Assembly: GCF_051020975.1 (NCBI RefSeq)
Contig: NC_135044.1
Coordinates: 2,978,501 to 3,042,500, forward strand
Source: Osmia lignaria lignaria
Taxonomy: Eukaryota; Arthropoda; Insecta; Hymenoptera; Megachilidae
Direction: 5' to 3'
DNA length: 64,000 nucleotides
Part shown: positions 13,001 to 26,395 of the stretch, piece by piece
Position numbering within the stretch: the stretch's first letter is position 1
Layout of the letters: each line of letters starts with the position of its first letter
The notes under the pieces: generated by a model
Told to the model about the DNA's origin: nothing
The model's input: the letters and a program-made list of their open reading frames with translations, nothing else
The model's database searches: none
Translations under genes and position numbers: made by a program

Positions 13001-13312
13001 AAGGCATGAACCTTTAAAAGTGTCCTCTTACACTTACACCCTTAGACGTGCATGAATAAAAAAGTCAAATTGTGGCCCACAATCTGTCATAGACATTTGT
13101 GCCAGAAAATATACCTCACTCGAGAAAGAACCTTTTGCACTTTTTTATTTTAAAGTCTACATCTTAAATCTTAGATTTCACTAGCTTTACAATACTTGGT
13201 AAGTTACTCGAAAGGTTACGTATGTTTGATACGGTCAGAAGAATTTTTTCAGTTATATCCTTTATTCGATCATGACAACCTTCAGAACGATGTCATAAAT
13301 TTTGTCACTTAA
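10033..13312. other. No gene seen
   Basis: AT-rich sequence with poly-A and poly-T tracts and no frame above 60 codons on either strand. Gene-poor, as expected for a large intron or intergenic spacer. Confidence 0.65.
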
Positions 13313-13387
13313 CTCTTTGAGGACGAAGTTCTCAAGAATAAAATTATAAATTTCTATAAAATTATAAATTATAAAATCCGCAAAGGA
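13313..13387. mobile_element. Short family B TTAA-flanked MITE (75 bp)
   Basis: The segment is flanked by TTAA at 13309-13312 and 13388-13391. The left end CTCTTTGAGGACG matches the family B end CACTTTGACGACC at 10 of 13 positions. The reverse-complemented right end TCCTTTGCGGAT matches the other family B end CACTTTGACGAT at 8 of 12. The interior holds an 18-base direct repeat (AAAATTATAAATT, twice). It is best read as an internally deleted relative of 22939-23168. Confidence 0.5.
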
Positions 13388-15659
13388 TTAAGAGGCTAAT
13401 ACAATTTTTGCTAGTCTCCAAAGAAAAAATTCGAATCTTCAATGCAAGAGAAACGATAGATGAAACAAGCATTGAATGATTTAACCAGCCACTTCAACCA
13501 GCTACCTGAGCAGTTAATGCATTTTTAATTGTCCTCGAGTGCGTGCATTGTGCAGTTACGCTCGTTTTACGGACGTGAAGATATTCTCTCACTCCCCCTT
13601 TTGTATACCTGTCACTATCCCTTCGGTTATGCATTCAATTCTTAATGTTAATGGATGCACCGTGGCATTTCAATTGCCGAGCACCAGTAAAGGTTACGAG
13701 CAGCTAATTAATTCATATCCGAATCTGTCAACTAGATCTGCATATTTAATGTTATTTCAGACGAGCTACTTGGAGCTATTTATGGTAATTCAACGTCAGA
13801 TCGTCGTGTTCGAATTAATGTATGTTTTCAACAAAATATAGCGATATCACCTTTCCACAAAATAAATAATTGATATGTAAATCACCTTGCACTATGCACG
13901 CCTCTATACCCACATATTTTCATAAATGTAAATATTTTATTACACGAAATCTTTTATTAAAAATCGATTGATACTGAATGCTCGCAAATCTGAAGTCCCT
14001 TGATCGGAAACTCCTGTGCTTACGCTTACTTTTATCGAAAGAAATCCTACGTCTACATCCATGTTCCCCTCTAACTCTATATCAAACATTGAAGATATTC
14101 CATTACTAACCAAGCTGGTAAAAAAGAATATTTATTCCTGCAATAACCAGAATAGCATCTCTACAAGCGATGGTAGTTTATGTTCCCATTTGTCTATTTA
14201 CATAATTCATCGTGAAATAGCTGGATGCGAATTTATAGAATCCAAGGAGCTTTAGCGCACGTGTATCGAAGATGCCTGTGAATTATTCAGAAGTTGGTAA
14301 AATGGACGTAATAATGCGGTGAATAATTAGCTGGTGGTCGATTTAGTGATGGAAATCCACGGGAAATATGAAGAGGACCACCCTGCTAACTCGGTTCTAA
14401 CATATTCTACCGATGCATTTAAATAGAACAGCCAACGAGATACTGTCGTTGGACACGGAAACTCGAAAATAATGACGATCAATCGATGCCAAGCAGCACG
14501 CGAAGTTCACCCTACGAATCGGTTACCTCTACACCACCTTTGGATCCGACTTCGAGCGAAGTGTACATTTACAACGAAAGCATCTTCCCCTTTTAAAGAA
14601 TCCTAACGCGGCGGAAATGTGTTGCCGATTCTGTAAAATTTATGGCCCATTTAGAGGGAGATACTTCTGAATGGAAATCAGCCGAATTTCCGGGACGCCT
14701 TAAGAACCCGATGTCTGTTTCTGTCGATGTTCGAATTTCGACCATCGCGCCGAGGTAATGGCCAGAGATCGAACAAATCTACTCTGCGCTATGTATACGA
14801 AATTTTCTCCGTTCGCTTGAAATTTATGCATAAAATACTAGCAAGTTATTCTCATTATTTATTAGAAGAACTTTCAAGTAAACGTTTTCATCTTCCTTCG
14901 TCAGACATCGTTTTTTTGTCTCAATAATCGTTCGCTCGCTCTGAAAGTGCGAAATGAAGTGGGTAGGAGTGAAGCGAACCTTGATGAGAAATTTCAATTA
15001 CGCTTTTACCGGAATTATACGGGAGTCGAAGAAGCGACCGCCTCTTCCTACGCAAACTGAACAAGTTCAGAATCAATCTTACCCTCGCCATTTCAATTGG
15101 CGCAAGATTGTTTAATATTTAGGCTCCGCTCTAATTCAAGTAAGTTCAATCCGTATGATTTATAAGAACATCGAAGTTGCGAAGTTCTTGTCTGAAAGTA
15201 AAATTAACAGAATCGAACGTAATTTATGTAATACAAAAGGAGCTCACAGGAAAGTTTGAAATAAAATATTTAAAAAAGACATCGACTCAAATTCACCCTA
15301 AAATCAGTTCTACAGGGTTAGATAGGATTTCAGAGGAACCTGAAATATAACCATCTCGACGCGTTAAGATTCTGGATCACTTTGCATTAAACATAAGTGA
15401 ACAAAGAGCGCTAAATATAAAGTACACGAAAATCTTCACAATTGCATAAGGAAGATACGATCCAAAATCTTATTTCTGACTATTGAATAACTATTGGAAT
15501 AACGAGGTCTTCTACATCTATTTGGAGAACATAACAATGCCAGTGCACGATAGTAGGTGTCTACCTCAGAACACTACGCAAACGAAATTATAATCTTTCG
15601 TTCAACTCTAGTGCGCACAATCCATTCCTTATTCCTTCAGTCTCGAAATCATCAGGACC
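13388..15659. other. No gene seen; weak inverted repeat near 14.35 kb
   Basis: AGCTGGTGGTC at 14329-14339 pairs with GACCACCCTGCT at 14376-14387 around a large asymmetric loop, which does not fit a microRNA precursor. Frames at 13539-13841 and 14016-14255 lack any recognisable domain. Confidence 0.5.
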
Positions 15660-16260
15660 ATTTGATCATCCCCGCGGGTTCACGTCGAAATCGGCTGACT
15701 AACAGAATTCGCGGCTATGATATCATCTTTGGCGACAGCGCCAAGGGATCGAAGGATCGTAAGATGCATTGATCTCGGTTTTCAACGGGATTTCCTTGGG
15801 ATTGGCCGGCCTCATTATTAAACCACTCGGTGGCAGAGGGTCCATCTTTGCGATGGAAATCGGGATCGTTCCCGTATGCCGTATGCAAACCGCATTGAAA
15901 CGTGTTGCCTGCGGAAATGAGGAAGACCGTGCACTGCTTGGTACGCCCGGCGTCGTGTTCAGCATATGTGTCGACTTGCCTGCACGGTCTATGTATCAGC
16001 GGCACTCGGCACGTGACCGATCACCGAAAACCGTGCATCCACGATCGAGGCAACTGACTCGAACCTACTCCCCGTTTGTATTACGCTCCGAATTGAGAGA
16101 TCGTTTGGTAGATAGCAAGGATATCGTCGAAACGATTCGTGGAGGAACGCCGATGGTTTTGTATCTTCGGAAAAGAGGCCGCGAAAAGATTTTATTCTCT
16201 CGCCCGCGAGAAGATGAGATGGTCCTACGTGAGCAGACCTTTCTCGTTTGCTCCAAGAGT
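15660..16260. other. GC-richer island open in three frames; possible exon or decayed coding sequence
   Basis: The segment is visibly richer in G and C than its neighbours. One plus-strand frame (15769-16398, 209 codons) is open together with two minus-strand frames (15715-16005 and 15723-15965). The plus frame begins with a hydrophobic run (near residues 8-20) and then becomes basic. The minus 80-codon frame is rich in Pro, Ser and Ile and uses varied codons. I do not recognise any of the products, and no frame has a clear start plus splice sites. It ends on the left with an 8-bp hairpin (CTTTGGCG/CGCCAAGG, 15727-15746). GC-richness alone lowers stop-codon frequency, so the multi-frame openness is not proof of coding. 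Confidence 0.3.
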
Positions 16261-16398
16261 TTGGTGATTACAAACGATATCGGAGAAATATTTTTCTTTC
16301 AGTTCGATCAATGCATCGTTTATTTGATTCCATTTCCCGTTGTTGTCCAAGGCACCAGTGTACAAGAGTTGCTTCGGTGCATTTGTAATTCGGATTAA

Positions 16399-19300
16399 TT
16401 AAAGTTCTGGTAAACGGACGATCGTAATCAATGTAACATTAGACGGTCGTTTAACGAATAGATCGATTCTAAATAAGAGAGGTTATTTTAGGTATTCAGA
16501 GCTGAAATACCAAGCAGAAGGAAGATTAAGCTGCGAGCGTGGAATCGAATCCTCTTCTCCGAGAAATGTGTGATATATTACCGGTAATAAATTTTATCTC
16601 ACCTTCGTGGCGTAATAATGATTTATCTACCAGCTAGGGCACATCCGGTGTCATACCTTTCATTTTGCATTCTTTCGAACATTTTAAGCGCGAAACGTCT
16701 ATCCTTACAGATGGAAATATCAACTTTCCTGAATACGTGCCGTCTACGCATACCACTGTTTCTAAGTATTAACATTTTTTTAATTTATTCGCGCCCCGAA
16801 CGGTTCAAATTTCGGAAACTAAAATATTACCCGTTCTTTCAATCCTTCGTTAATTAATATTCGTAAGTTTAAACTTATTTTACACTTTCAACAATGATTT
16901 TTTTTAATGATAAACGTCCCCAAATTAATTAACCTTTCGTCGATGTTTGAAATTTTCGAGTTACTGAACTTCTCTTATCAGATAAATTGTTACATGATCA
17001 ACAAAAGTTGCAAGTGTTCTAATACTCGTGGACGACAGTGTACAACAAAGATCCGGCCAATTACTTTGTAACAAAGTTACAGCAACGTGACAAGACGACG
17101 GCCAGGACGAACTTCTCTATTTTCCCCGGACTGAGCGGAATAATCGCATTAGTTTATCTCCCAAGCGCTTTATTCCTTTTCATTCCGAACAGAGTGGCAA
17201 TTACCCGCGAAGAAATCGCATCTTTGAAGCTGCTTTTTCTGAAAGGAACACGAGATTGCTCGTTGTATCGTGTAAAGTGTAAATCTTCCGCTGTCCGGAA
17301 ACAACTGTATGGTAACTCCTATTTTAATAGGTATTCTTTCGTTTTCCGGAGCGACAGGATAACCGCGCGTAATATGAAACGTCTGAATTTAAAAGCATGC
17401 CAGAAATAGAGAAATGCTTGAAAAAATAGGAAGCTACGTTTTAACCAATTTCGAAACGTTATACATATAAAAGTAAATCAGTACGATACTTTTTCTTGTT
17501 AGTGAGAACGTTGAAACGAAATGATTGAAAATGATTCAGTTGGAAGGGGTCTCTAAAAGAAAGCAAGAGAAACTGGACTGCGTCCGAACCAGAGGAATAA
17601 TTAATCCAAAATATGGCTGTTTGCAAACGACGAAATGCTGCAACGTGTACATAAACTTCTCTGCGGAACGTGTTCCGTAGTACATTCTAGACACGCGCTA
17701 TTATCTCCGCCGGAAGCGGAAGTCCACTCGGCTGCTCACCCACCTGGTCTTTCCGTCCTGACTCACGTGCTGTCATCTCTACAGCTACGCTCTATATCGG
17801 CCCACTCTATCTAAATTAATTCACGTTTCTTCTTCGTCCGTTCTTCCATCGCGCTCTTTAACTCTATTAACCTCGTAACAGTTCGCCAGAGGAACAGTCG
17901 CTCGCGAGCTTTGCATAATTCTGCAATGCAACACGCGCCACTGTTAAAAAAGGCATGGTCGGTATTCAACGGTGCCCTCAACTGAAACGCGCTACTAGTT
18001 GACCAGCGGGGGTCGTGGTTGAAGAGTTTTAATCATTAATCTTCACTCGTGAATATACTATTTCTTTTTTAATTTAAATTAGTAAACGAAGGTATTATTG
18101 ATACTAATTTTTAATACAGCATGGCTAAACAAGTCTGAGCAGTCGTGAAGTATTTTACCGACCGTAGTCTCTTCGAAAATCTATTGCACCCTTAGGTACT
18201 TTAACCTCGTACCCGTACACTCTAAACACTTTTCGTCAAATTACCAAGCTGTTAATTGATATTAAATTCCCCGCGGAATAGAGGGTTATCGTCGTAACAT
18301 AGAAACGATTCAAGTGCGGAACGCTATAAATTCTTACCTGTACGTAGCTACCACGGAACTAAACGAAATTCCATTGTAGACCGCATACCGAATTCCACGA
18401 TGTCTGTGATTTTCATGCAATTTTGGTATCGTTGCCGTATTGCCCGTGAAAACAACAGCCCCGTCTGTGGGTTTTCAGAATTTCTTACATCGAACGTTCG
18501 CCGTTGGCGAATATTTTCAAGAAATAACTGCATTCTTCCTCGAATATCTGGGTTTGAAAAATCGTTCAGAGGCTGCTTGAATCTTATACACAGCTATGCC
18601 TGCTGGTTTAAAATTGTTAAATTAAAATTTGTAATATTAATAAACATTTATGCCATTTATTCATACTGAAATCTTGATAATTTCCAAGTGATTCCAGTAC
18701 AATTGATGTTATTAATTTTCATCCTTTTGATCACTTTTATAATGAAATGCATTTTCCTATTTTGATTTAATTCAATGATATGCAGCTCGGTCATTAGAAC
18801 AATACGATTAAACGGAATGTTCGCGTACAGGTAATTCAATTTTAAATTGAACAGAGAATGATAATTGCCATTTGACATATTCGAGCACTGTTCAAGCGTT
18901 TTTAGTTGCTTGCGATGGAAGGTAGTCAAGTGGCAATCGTTGAGCTCGAATTCGATTATAGAGAGATATTTGTTGAATCCGATCAGCTTCATCCCGTTTG
19001 TTAGTGAATTTTTCTCGTTATATCGGTATTAATACTTTCCAATATTATCGGCTATTGACTGAAAATCAATCGATGAACCTTTGATAATCATTGTTTTATT
19101 CATAACTAAATTGAAATAACAAAAATTAAGTGTATCTCAACTGAGAAAAATTAACAGCAGAAGCTATTCTTTATCATTTTTAGTTGCTATTGTATTGTAA
19201 TTTTAAATAAATAAATATATAAAAACATAAACTGTTATCAATGAATTTTAATTCTCTACAACCAGAAGCACTCAACACGTTTGATAAAAAAATTCTCAGC

Positions 19301-21560
19301 CCTAATTAGAACTGTTTTCACTCCTTTAAAGTTAACGATGGCCTATAAAAAGGAAAGTTACATGGCATATTTTATCAACTATTACATCGTTAAGTTGGTA
19401 ACATTATTAGTTTAGCTAGACCCAGATAGCTACAAAAGTTTCAAACTTTGCTTTCCTCCGAGCTGTTTCTAATTACTTTGCAAGTTCGCTTTTTCTTTCC
19501 TTGAATCTCTCTTTTTTTCCTTACAGGTTAAGGAGTCATTTTCTTTTCACTTTCTCCTCCTTAAGTTTATTAAGAAGAAAATCACGGCAACGTGGAGTGT
19601 TCTTGGAAGAAAAGTTCTATAGCGTGCACGAGTAGGAGTATTGAAAAATAATCGCGGGTGTTTCTCCTACATTTTTCGCCCGGACGCTCGCTTTCAGCCG
19701 GCCTTTTCGGTTTTAATTTTCACACTCGCGCCACTTTTGCCAGCGCTAAAACTTATCCTATTACGGTGTCCGCAAATTGAAGCTTTTTATGTGTGCAACA
19801 AGTGCACGTCTGTTGATAACACCAAGAGTTCGTCCACACGGATAAAAGCATTTTGATTCTATTTCACGCTTTCACCATAACCCTCTCTCAGTTCAAATGG
19901 TCGGCTACGTTTCTTTATTATATTTTGAATAACTTCTTCAAACGTAAATGAACTAATTCGATTCGTCGAATTTTATTTATAGTATGAATAAATATTTTTT
20001 TATTTAGATCTTCCTATCGGGGAAACTAAACCCACCTAATTATACCAATTCACATAGTACTGAAATATATTTCAATATTAAAACTGAATTAGGGGATTTA
20101 TTTAACCTAATAATCGGTAAAACTCAAACGAACCACCTGTCAATTAAATGAAATTACAGTCATTAAAAATTCCGATATTCCTTTTAGATAACCCTTAACC
20201 GCGTCCCTATGAATTCCACCAATTTCTCTTTTTCTATCTTTCATTTTCGCAAACTGTTACAAGCTCGAGCAGGCACTCAGTTCGCTCAAAAAGAAAAATC
20301 TTAAAAAAAAAAAATCACTCATGTAAAGGTTCTATCCTTTGATCGCGTCTCGTTCGGGGGTCGCTAAGCGAAAAGCGGAGAGGGAGAGCGAAGAATAAGT
20401 GGATGGAACGAGGTGATCTTTCCCCAAAAATATTCCGATGAAAGAGTTCTCCTTGACGTGGAATTTTTGTACTCTAGACAGTTCGCTGTATCACAATACA
20501 AAGAGCTGAAGGAACGATGAAATTTCTGAAGAAGAGCATTGTCCGCTTCACTTACCGGATTCCGCGCGGAAAGAAGCAACGTTTCTCGCATACATTTTTA
20601 TTCGTTCTTTCATATTCCTCGAATTCCTTCGTTTTAACCGCAGAAAAAAAAGAGGTTCCCGCTAATTGGTTTCAATTTTAAACCACGCTTCATCCCGGTT
20701 TATACCGAATTCCTGGCCCGTTTCCCTTCAGACCGTTTCCACGTTGATCGCCGCGCCGGTTCTATCGATTGTTCGACGACGAGAGAATTGCCTTGTTAGC
20801 GGCTGATTAATTAGTCGTAAAGATTTTAATTAAGAAATTGGTAACGGCGTCTCGTTGCGACGACGGCATAAAGAGCTGTTCGAGTGCTCGAAATGCAAGT
20901 TGAAATGAAGCACGTTTTATCAAATCAATTGGATCGTATGAGGTTCGCTTTTAATAACTGTATTATTGGACGCTTGGAACAATTCAATCATGTTTTAAAA
21001 ATAATTTCATTATACCGGTTGTTGAAACATTTTCCTTAGCATTGAATTATTGAATAACTAACAAATATTTCTTTATATCGTTTCAAAAGGTCCTCTCGAA
21101 ATATCTTTTTACTCAGCCAAAATCTAACCTCGCGATTACTCCGAATGAAACGTTGATAGATTCTCTATTACGATTTCACGTCACGTTCTCGGGATACGAC
21201 GTGTTTAAAAGTTTCACCAAATATGATATGTTTCAGGTACGTACACAACGGTGTGTCAGCTGTTTGACAAGCGTGGATTGTGACACCAGCCGAATTTCCC
21301 ACGTGGCCGGCTCACAGCGATGCAATTTTATCACCGCTCATCGTACGTATAACGATATCACTGATACGAGAGAGGCTATTGTTCAATGAACATTACGTTG
21401 TTCGTCGCGATCCTTTAAATCACATTGAAAATCACCTCTTACCTAGTAACTGTGCTTCGAAAATAGATACTCTTATTAATCACATTTTTAAAAAGGCTAT
21501 TTTACGTTCCCTTTAATGTTCACATATTTGTAGCGTGAATTAAATGGTAACGATAATCGC
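16399..21560. other. No gene seen
   Basis: AT-rich, gene-poor sequence with an A12 run at 20303-20314 and slightly GC-richer patches near 17.6-18.0 and 20.7-20.9 kb. Overlapping short frames at 18348-18669 on both strands (61 and 89 codons) and 18657-18992 minus (111 codons) have no recognisable feature and low-complexity composition. Confidence 0.55.
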
Positions 21561-21567
21561 GTGTTAA

Positions 21568-21612
21568 CACCTCGACGATCGCATATTTTATCGAATCACT
21601 GGCCTTTATTGA
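21568..21612 (+). mobile_element. Family B-like TTAA-adjacent end (single end)
   Basis: After TTAA (21564-21567) the sequence CACCTCGACGATCGCATATT resembles the family B end at 22939 (CACTTTGACGACCGCGTATT), matching at 15 of 20 positions. No opposing end with TTAA was found within about 300 bp on the right, so this is a relic or a coincidence supported mainly by the TTAA-CAC context. Confidence 0.4.
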
Positions 21613-21926
21613 AACGTTAAACACGAGCAATTTTATCAGTTAACAAAACTCGCGGCTCAAAAGATATCTAAGTTCGAAACAGCTGCATAAATAATACAAC
21701 TAGTTGAAGAGAATTCGTTTAGAAGAAGAGAAGTTCATCTGTGTCAAGTAGTTCTCTTTAATCCGCCTTGTTACGAGCGATTTCGAGGCAGGCTACTGTG
21801 ACCTATAACTTCCGGTTGGCCAAGTATTATCCGGGCTATCATTGCATGCAGCCAGGTGTAAAGGCACGAGCTATGGCAAGCCACTGAAACGAAGGAAACT
21901 GTTGCATCGAAGCAAAGAAAGCTTCA

Positions 21927-21970
21927 CAGTCCGCTTCATATTCAGTCCGCTTCATATTCAGTCCACTTTA
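21927..21970. repeat. 16-bp tandem repeat, about 2.7 copies
   Basis: The unit CAGTCCGCTTCATATT occupies 21927-21942 and 21943-21958 without a mismatch. A third partial, diverged unit (CAGTCCACTTTA) follows. The identical first two units suggest a recent local duplication. Confidence 0.85.
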
Positions 21971-22938
21971 GACGACGCGTGTTGTTCGCCATGTTGTGCC
22001 GTTTGATAGATGCCGTTTTGGCTTTTAATCGATGACCCGTTTAACGCGACGACGCTGGTATCTTTTGAATAATCATCACGTTCGCGAATAACGAGAAGTC
22101 TGATCATTTCCAAATCTAGGCACAACCGTACCATTCGAACTGTTACTTAAATCGGTAACTTTTAATTAAAGTAATGGATTCGAGTCGACGCTTAATTATA
22201 AAAGAAAAATATCCTCGACTCTTTTAAACGTTCGCTACTCTGCAAACGTGGAACCAGGTGATGAAAAACACCAGATTAAAGCTTATTTAAAAATTTGAAG
22301 CGTTCTTTGGGTGAAAGAGAATTGCACTTGCCCGCTCGAACACAACAACTTCCGTCGTGCAATCGGTTTCGCAAAATTATTCAACCAACGCAAACGGCGT
22401 CGTTGAACGTTCATTTGCTTTGGGCAAATAAGTTTTCCGGCTTAAAACAGTCGTTTCCGCCGCCTCAAAGGATCCTTCGTTGCAGTTGAATTTCCGCTTC
22501 CGTGTCCCAGACTGACTGAAAATTCTATTAATTAAATAATTTAACAATCTACCGAACCAGTGCTCATTAAACAATCCACTAGCTTGTAAGAATATCAAGA
22601 ACCGACCAGACTTGTTTGCACACAATCAAAATATTTTTCATGGTTCAGCTTTGTTAGCTTTAATCAACGAAATCTGTAACTTCCATTTCAAATGGACTAT
22701 TCGTTTCGATGATGGATATCGTCAAAAAAATAAAATTGTCATAAACTCCCTATCAAGAGGATGTTAATGAGTTAAGCATTCTTACGGAGAGTAATTTAAT
22801 ATTTTAATCTAATTACTGTAGGAAACTTAGGAAGAAAGTTTCTAAATTTTGCTTAAGACACGCTAAAGTTTTCAAGTTTCATGAACTCATGTTTATACAC
22901 ATCTAACAGCGTTCATGAACAAACTCCTTCAAACTTAA

Positions 22939-23168
22939 CACTTTGACGACCGCGTATTTCGTGAAATATTTAACTGAAGTAATAATTTTACGTTCCTTTT
23001 TTATACCTGACAATGGATTATTAATAGAGTTCCATTTGAATGTTTCAAATTATGTTATGAACTTTTAATTATGATGGAGTATTGATGGAGTAGATAAGAA
23101 TAAACTGAAGAACAGTGACGTAAATAGTTGAAGGCCAGAAGTTAAAACTGGAAATTATCGTCAAAGTG
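22939..23168. mobile_element. Family B MITE, complete, 230 bp, piggyBac-type TTAA target
   Basis: TTAA at 22935-22938 and 23169-23172 flank inverted ends: CACTTTGACGA on the left and its exact complement TCGTCAAAGTG on the right (11 of 11). The interior is AT-rich with no coding frame. A TTAA target duplication is the hallmark of the piggyBac superfamily, so this is called a piggyBac-like non-autonomous element. Relatives sit at 13313, 21568 and possibly 63873. The superfamily assignment is inference from target and ends. Confidence 0.72.
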
Positions 23169-26100
23169 TTAAATATAAGTGTTTCTCTATTTTGCTTTTT
23201 TAAAAATATACACGAAATTTTAATAACAATCGTGAATTTAAAGAACAAAAGAAATCTTCAATTCTAAGGCTAATTAGCGTATTTGCAATTTTTACAAGTT
23301 ATGAACAATTCGAATACTTTGTTATTTTTTAACTTTGAAATATAATAGTCTATAATTCAACAGGTGTAAAAAGAAAAGATGATACGAAAATCCAAAAAGA
23401 ATTCAATCTCACAGTGGAAAAGAGAAATGAGAACGTAGTTAATTCCATTTTGTCTATTGCAGAGTCAGTTTGCGAGAAGATAAAATCTTACAACTTGCTC
23501 GTCTCTTTTCGCGAAACTTTCAGGAAAGTAATAAACGCAATGCTTAATAAACGATGGTAAAGTGGAACAGAATTCAAATAGCCCCAGTTGGCGAGAAACC
23601 TTGTCGATAATTACGGTCCTCCTCGCCATTATATTTCCCGGAGAATAGAATTCCTTGACCTGTACTTGGAGGGTTGCAAGTTGCCAACCAGTCTGTTAGT
23701 TAACGTTGATAAAAAAAAAAAGTCTCTAATCGGTCAACTAACTAACGAACTTACGGTCAAGCTGACGTATTAATCAGCTGACGATATAATCGTTCTTCGA
23801 CGGAAAGTTGTGCTTCGTGTCGAAGTTTGTCCCTGCGACTATCGCTCACCGTGTGCCACCAATTAAAATTTAACATCGAACAAGCTAAACGACTTTACAG
23901 ACCTAAATTATTGATCGAAAGTACGAAAAATGTCCAAAGAGCGAAACTCGGTCTATTCGAACCAAATTTTCGAATAAAAGGAAGCTGTTCAAAATAAGTT
24001 ATTCATTATTCTGAAATAACTTTGTTTCATTAATATTTTCAATGTAATATTCATTAATTGAAAATATATTTTATAACGAAAGTGATTTAATTTTCATTAT
24101 CTGTGAATTCAAGAAACTATTTTTCATTTCAAGCTTTATTGTTGAGTAATTTATTCATTTCTGAAATTTTGTTCCAAAATACGGTCATTACATTTGGCAG
24201 TGTTCAATGTTTCAAACGTAAATTATTAGTTTAATGGGCGAGAAATAACCCAACGATAATTGGAAATGTATTTTAAAACAAAAGTAATTTTCTTTCTCTT
24301 AATTGTATTTTCGATAAAAATCTTTCACATATTGAAACTTCGTTTAAAAACAGTATCATGGTTTCTGGTACTGCTCTATTTAAAAAATACGTTATCGCTT
24401 TTATATTTTTACCCTAAGAGACCATTTATTCCTTTGTTAAGACTTTGTGTATCGATCAGTTATCGCTTGCTCCATTTTTTTCATTTTAATAGATCATCAA
24501 TATTCATAATTTTTATTCAGAACAATTGATTTTATGATGAATCTTCTGCAACCATCCTTAACCTGGTTTCAATTCTTTCTATCGTTAAATGTTTACGATG
24601 AAGGATTATTGAATCGCTATCGAGTGTGGTGCAACTTTAAGGATCTCGGCTTTCCTAGCCAATTCTATGCTTTTGACTTGTGTCACTTTTCTTGCGCAGG
24701 TAAGATATACTTCTGTAACCTGGAATTCCCTTTTGCTTCGCAGTAGCAAACAAATTTATTATATCAATTCAGTACTGTCGAAAACGTCAAGAAGAAAAAT
24801 ACGACTTCGTGTACCTTTTTAACCTTCTCTCAGCAAAAGCGCAAGAGACTTCATGATCTATCCACAACGTACTAAAGAGTTGATTGTTTTCTGTCAATAC
24901 AGTATTCCTGAGAAAGAGCCATCCTGGATCCGCTTTGGGATTCGAATCCCGCTTCCATTTCGTCGAAGAAAAATCTCGACAAAATAATCTTGCATCGGGG
25001 TTTATTTAATTCGTTGGTGTGAAAAAGATCGTATCCCGGATGAAAAACGTCAGACTTATATCACTTTAATTTATAGTACAAAATGTTGTTCCAATACTGT
25101 TATAAATTCGACGTTACGACCCCATCAATTCAATCAATCTCCAGTTTATGCAGCACGTTGTCGTTAAATAGTCTACTCTCAGTAATTAAAAGCTCGCCCC
25201 TTTAGATCTTCTCTAATTGATGAACTGGGTATCAATAATGAAACATGACCTGTATTTGGTGTACAGTTTATAGGAGGTAAAATGAAGAGAAATTCTTTGA
25301 AGAGAAATTATTTTGATGCCTCAATGAAAGACTCTGTTAGGAGTCTCTTTTCATACGAAGAGGGCAACGTACTTTTCGGATAGTAACTAATAATTATAGA
25401 GAGCCCCACTTTCAAGGGAACCTAGTTACAAGACTTCCATCGACTGTATCAAAAATTATTGAATGAGATTTTTTTGAAATAAAATATCAAGTGTTACTTA
25501 ATTTTATTTAAAATAAATGTTGATTTTTGAGTATTTTGATTATTGACGAGACCATTTACATGAAAATTTATATACATTTAACATTTCTGTTTACGGAAAA
25601 AACGATGATAAATAGCGAGGAAAATTCAACGATTAATTACGAACGTTTCATTAACATTATTTACACTGGAACTACGTGTCTGAATGTTTCAACGCGGCGA
25701 ATGTGAACGTTATGCCATCAAACCGTTTAAATTTCGATTAAGGATATGATTTGTGTTAGGCGGATGAATTAGGAGGGAGTAAAGTCGAGTTTCATGAAAG
25801 GATGCCGAACACTCTTATTTCCCGCGCGCCTTAATGATATTTCACTTCTATTCTCGTTGAGCGTTCAATTTACCTGAACGATTCTCTCGGATCTACTGGC
25901 TAGTGATGAATCGTTCAACTTTCCTCTTTGTAAATCAAGACGGAGTGGAATTTCTTCCCGATTTCATTCGAGATCAAACTTTCGCTTTGAATAAAGTGAT
26001 ATTTTGAAAAACTCCTTAGATAGTTCATTTCCTGTTAAGAGATACACAATTCTTCTTCAAATAATCTTCGTATGAAACCAATAATTTTTTATATATCGAA

Positions 26101-26395
26101 GAAATATTTCTGCTTTTATCATTTGCGCTCAGGAAAGTACTCTGATTGTTAAACTGGTCAGTAACTTTAAACCGACATTGCTATGTTCAACGCCTCCTCT
26201 TATGATAAGGTCCGTTTGTCACGTTCGTCAGACATGTCATTTTACGACAACATCCGTGTTAAAAGTGGTAAGAGGAAGTGCAGAGGAAGAAGCATCTCAC
26301 TAGGTACCATATTTGTCCATGTTCCTTATGTACGAAGGAAGGAGGTTCTAAGTTCTAGGATCCCCCTATAAGTTCTCCTAAGCAAGTGGTGAAAG
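23169..26395. other. No gene seen
   Basis: Very AT-rich sequence with an A11 run at 23711-23721. Frames at 24260-24529 and 24534-24746 are rich in Phe, Leu, Ile and Tyr, as expected from AT-rich non-coding DNA. A good splice-donor consensus (GCAG|GTAAGAT, near 24700) has no convincing exon before it. Confidence 0.6.

Noticed and set aside
14329..14387. GGTGGTC/GACCACC inverted repeat as a microRNA precursor
   Set aside because: The interior is highly asymmetric (one base against eight), which does not give precursor geometry.
24938..24955. GGGATTCGAATCCC, tRNA T-loop-like
   Set aside because: A simple palindrome; the base before TTCGAAT is A rather than G, and no tRNA body surrounds it.
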